From IMG/VR virus record IMGVR_UViG_3300042691_025472, positions 1 to 39,701 of that record: a DNA stretch of 39,701 nt. One strand, 5' to 3'. The notes under the pieces were generated by a model. That model did no database searches, was not told the DNA's origin, and worked only from the letters and a program-made list of their open reading frames with translations. This document shows positions 38,559 to 39,701 of this stretch, piece by piece. Made by a program: the position numbers and the translations under genes. Source of the DNA: a virus. The first letter of the stretch is position 1; every line of letters begins with the position of its first letter.

Positions 38559-39659
38559 ATGGAAGATTATAATTACAATTTTGAGAAAAGAAACTTACTT
38601 TTACATTTCATTTCCGCATTTGACGGAGTAAAAATTAAAAGATTTGATGGTTCTAAATTCGCAAAAGAAGTTATAAAGGTTCCTTTTGTTTTTGCACCAA
38701 AGAGTCATATATTGTATGATATTATTGGTGTTACAGATTCTATTCGTCTTCCAATTATGGCAGCAGAAATAAAATCAGAAAATCGTGATAACGAACGAGT
38801 TAAAAATAAAATTGATAAAATAGTTTATAAAAATAACAATGGTTCATTTGTCTCTCTTCAAGTAATACCTTGGAATATAGAAATTGAAATGAATATTCTT
38901 ACAAAATTCCAAGAAGATATGGATCAAATAGTTCAAAATTTTTCAGTAAACACTAATCCTTATGCTATTATTTCTTGGCAGGAACCTAAGTCAGGAAGAG
39001 AATTGAGAACAGAAATACTTTGGAATGGCGATATTTCTTTTCAATATCCTGCAACTGCGAATTATTCTTCAAAAGAACCTCCGTTTCGAGTTACCGCTAC
39101 AACATCATTTACTATAAAAGGTTATTTATTTAAAACTTATATAGAAAATCCAAAACCTATTTGTTTAATAAACACTAATATTTCTTTTACAGATACATTT
39201 TTTTGTAATTATGCAACACTAACTGCTTATATTAGTGATTCTTCAACAGACTCATACTCTATAACTGGAAGACCTGTTATGAGATTTGTTGCACCTTATT
39301 ATGTAAAAGAAGGAACATCCCCGATTATAACTGTTACAGGCTACAGCTTTCATGACACAATTAGTGTATTTGTAAGTGGATCAAATAGTGAAATGTACTC
39401 AGTTTCTACATTCAAACCTTTTTCTGGTTTAGACTCGTTTAATGCGTTTCCTGTAGAACAATTTGAAAAATCATTTAATAAATTATCTTTTTCACTTCCA
39501 TCTCCAAACTCAAGTGGTTTTATTGATGTTATTGCTGTGAATTCATGTGGATATGGTTTATTAACAGAAGATTCTGCGACATACGCACCATACACTAGTG
39601 GATTAATATCTCTAGTTAGTTATCCTCTCATATGTGCGTCTGCTGTTTCTTGTATTTAA
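38559..39659 (+). CDS. 15: Tail completion/sheath terminator protein (gp15-like) with Ig-like C-terminal extension
   Basis: This 366-residue protein matches T4 gp15 (272 residues) over about 200 residues. It has a short N-terminal YNYNFEKRNLLLHFI, VKIKRF with KEVIKVPFVFAPKSHIL (T4: IQIKRQ, FIRVPITYASKEHFM), LPIMAAEIKS and YKNNNG. Then come IPWNIEIEMNILTKFQEDMDQIV (T4: SPIKMIYELSIFTRYEDDMFQIV) and a strand block TATTSFTIKGYLFK (T4: EWSLTFEVNGWMYP). The last 130 residues are extra: RFVAPYYVKEGTSPIITVTGYSF and later NSSGFIDVIAVNSCG look like an IPT/TIG-type Ig fold. gp15 caps the finished tail and joins the neck. A second gene with nearly the same first residues begins at 39676. Confidence 0.78.
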   Translation: MEDYNYNFEKRNLLLHFISAFDGVKIKRFDGSKFAKEVIKVPFVFAPKSHILYDIIGVTDSIRLPIMAAEIKSENRDNERVKNKIDKIVYKNNNGSFVSLQVIPWNIEIEMNILTKFQEDMDQIVQNFSVNTNPYAIISWQEPKSGRELRTEILWNGDISFQYPATANYSSKEPPFRVTATTSFTIKGYLFKTYIENPKPICLINTNISFTDTFFCNYATLTAYISDSSTDSYSITGRPVMRFVAPYYVKEGTSPIITVTGYSFHDTISVFVSGSNSEMYSVSTFKPFSGLDSFNAFPVEQFEKSFNKLSFSLPSPNSSGFIDVIAVNSCGYGLLTEDSATYAPYTSGLISLVSYPLICASAVSCI

Positions 39660-39661
39660 CT

Positions 39662-39669
39662 TATAAATA
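39662..39669 (+). promoter_or_regulatory. Late promoter TATAAATA, 6 nt before ATG 39676
   Basis: Perfect octamer directly after the gp15-like stop. Confidence 0.75.
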
Positions 39670-39675
39670 TTAATA

Positions 39676-39701
39676 ATGGACGATTACAATTATAATTTCG
39701 A
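39676..39701 (+). CDS. Start of a second gp15-like gene (partial, runs off the window)
   Basis: Only MDDYNYNF and two bases of the next codon are visible. The upstream gene begins MEDYNYNFEKR, so this is almost certainly a tandem paralog. It has its own late promoter with 6-nt spacing. T4 has two tail-terminator proteins, gp3 and gp15; this gene could be the gp3 equivalent. Confidence 0.6.

Noticed and set aside
1-39701. tRNA genes
   Set aside because: I looked for CCA-proximal acceptor stems and GTTCGA-type T loops in the gaps and saw none; the gaps are too short for most tRNAs.

Overview
This window is the structural core of a large T4-superfamily myovirus genome. It is AT-rich (roughly one third G+C by eye), densely packed, and encoded on both strands. 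I could match many products by eye to T4 gene products: sliding clamp (gp45), clamp-loader small subunit (gp62), primase (gp61), both terminase subunits (gp16, gp17), sheath (gp18), tube (gp19), prohead protease (gp21), scaffold (gp22), major capsid protein (gp23), neck protein (gp14), sheath/tail completion (gp15), and baseplate hub and tube-cap proteins (gp5, gp27, gp48, gp53, gp54, gp26/51 families). The host cannot be named from the sequence. Start codons are almost never preceded by a Shine-Dalgarno sequence, which suits a host with weak SD dependence (Bacteroidota is one possibility), but this is inference.

Layout. 1-1777 (+): end of a Q/P-rich protein, the clamp, two small paralogs, then a terminator. 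1837-12093: one small + gene, then a minus-strand tail module read from 12093 down to 2169 (tape measure, gp48-like, gp53-like, gp27-like, unknown, gp5-like OB protein, spike). 12143-15953: a small + gene, a bidirectional terminator, and a minus-strand group (basic protein, gp54-like, two gp26/51-like). 16131-20830 (+): primase, glycosyltransferase, clamp-loader subunit, co-chaperonin-like protein, SH3-like protein and small genes, with one minus-strand gene in between. 20861-22586 (-): repeat-rich fiber-like protein and an EF-hand acidic protein. 22642-29185 (+): terminase with an intein, tube, sheath. 29256-33307: two free-standing homing endonucleases flanking a small lipoprotein and the small terminase. 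33397-37739 (-): major capsid, scaffold, a tiny ORF, two small acidic/basic proteins and protease; a thioredoxin-like gene is on +. 37757-39701: gp14-like (-), gp15-like (+), and the first codons of a second gp15-like paralog. No stretch over 300 bases lacks a gene. I saw no tRNA and no CRISPR.

Regulation is the most striking property. A T4-type late promoter octamer (TATAAATA and close variants such as TATAAGTA or GATAAATA) lies directly before 28 genes on both strands, and in 25 of them it ends only 5-8 nt before an ATG. T4 late transcripts start about 6 nt after this octamer, so these mRNAs should begin at or within about 3 nt of the start codon: a largely leaderless late regulon. Sigma70-type promoters before primase, glycosyltransferase and the thioredoxin-like gene show the same 5-7 nt spacing. 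Two divergent gene pairs share overlapping late promoters, one of them a perfect 12-bp palindrome.

Other points of interest are a probable class 3 (W-C-T) intein inside the terminase Walker A motif, 26-residue tandem repeats in the tape measure, and terminators embedded in coding sequence.
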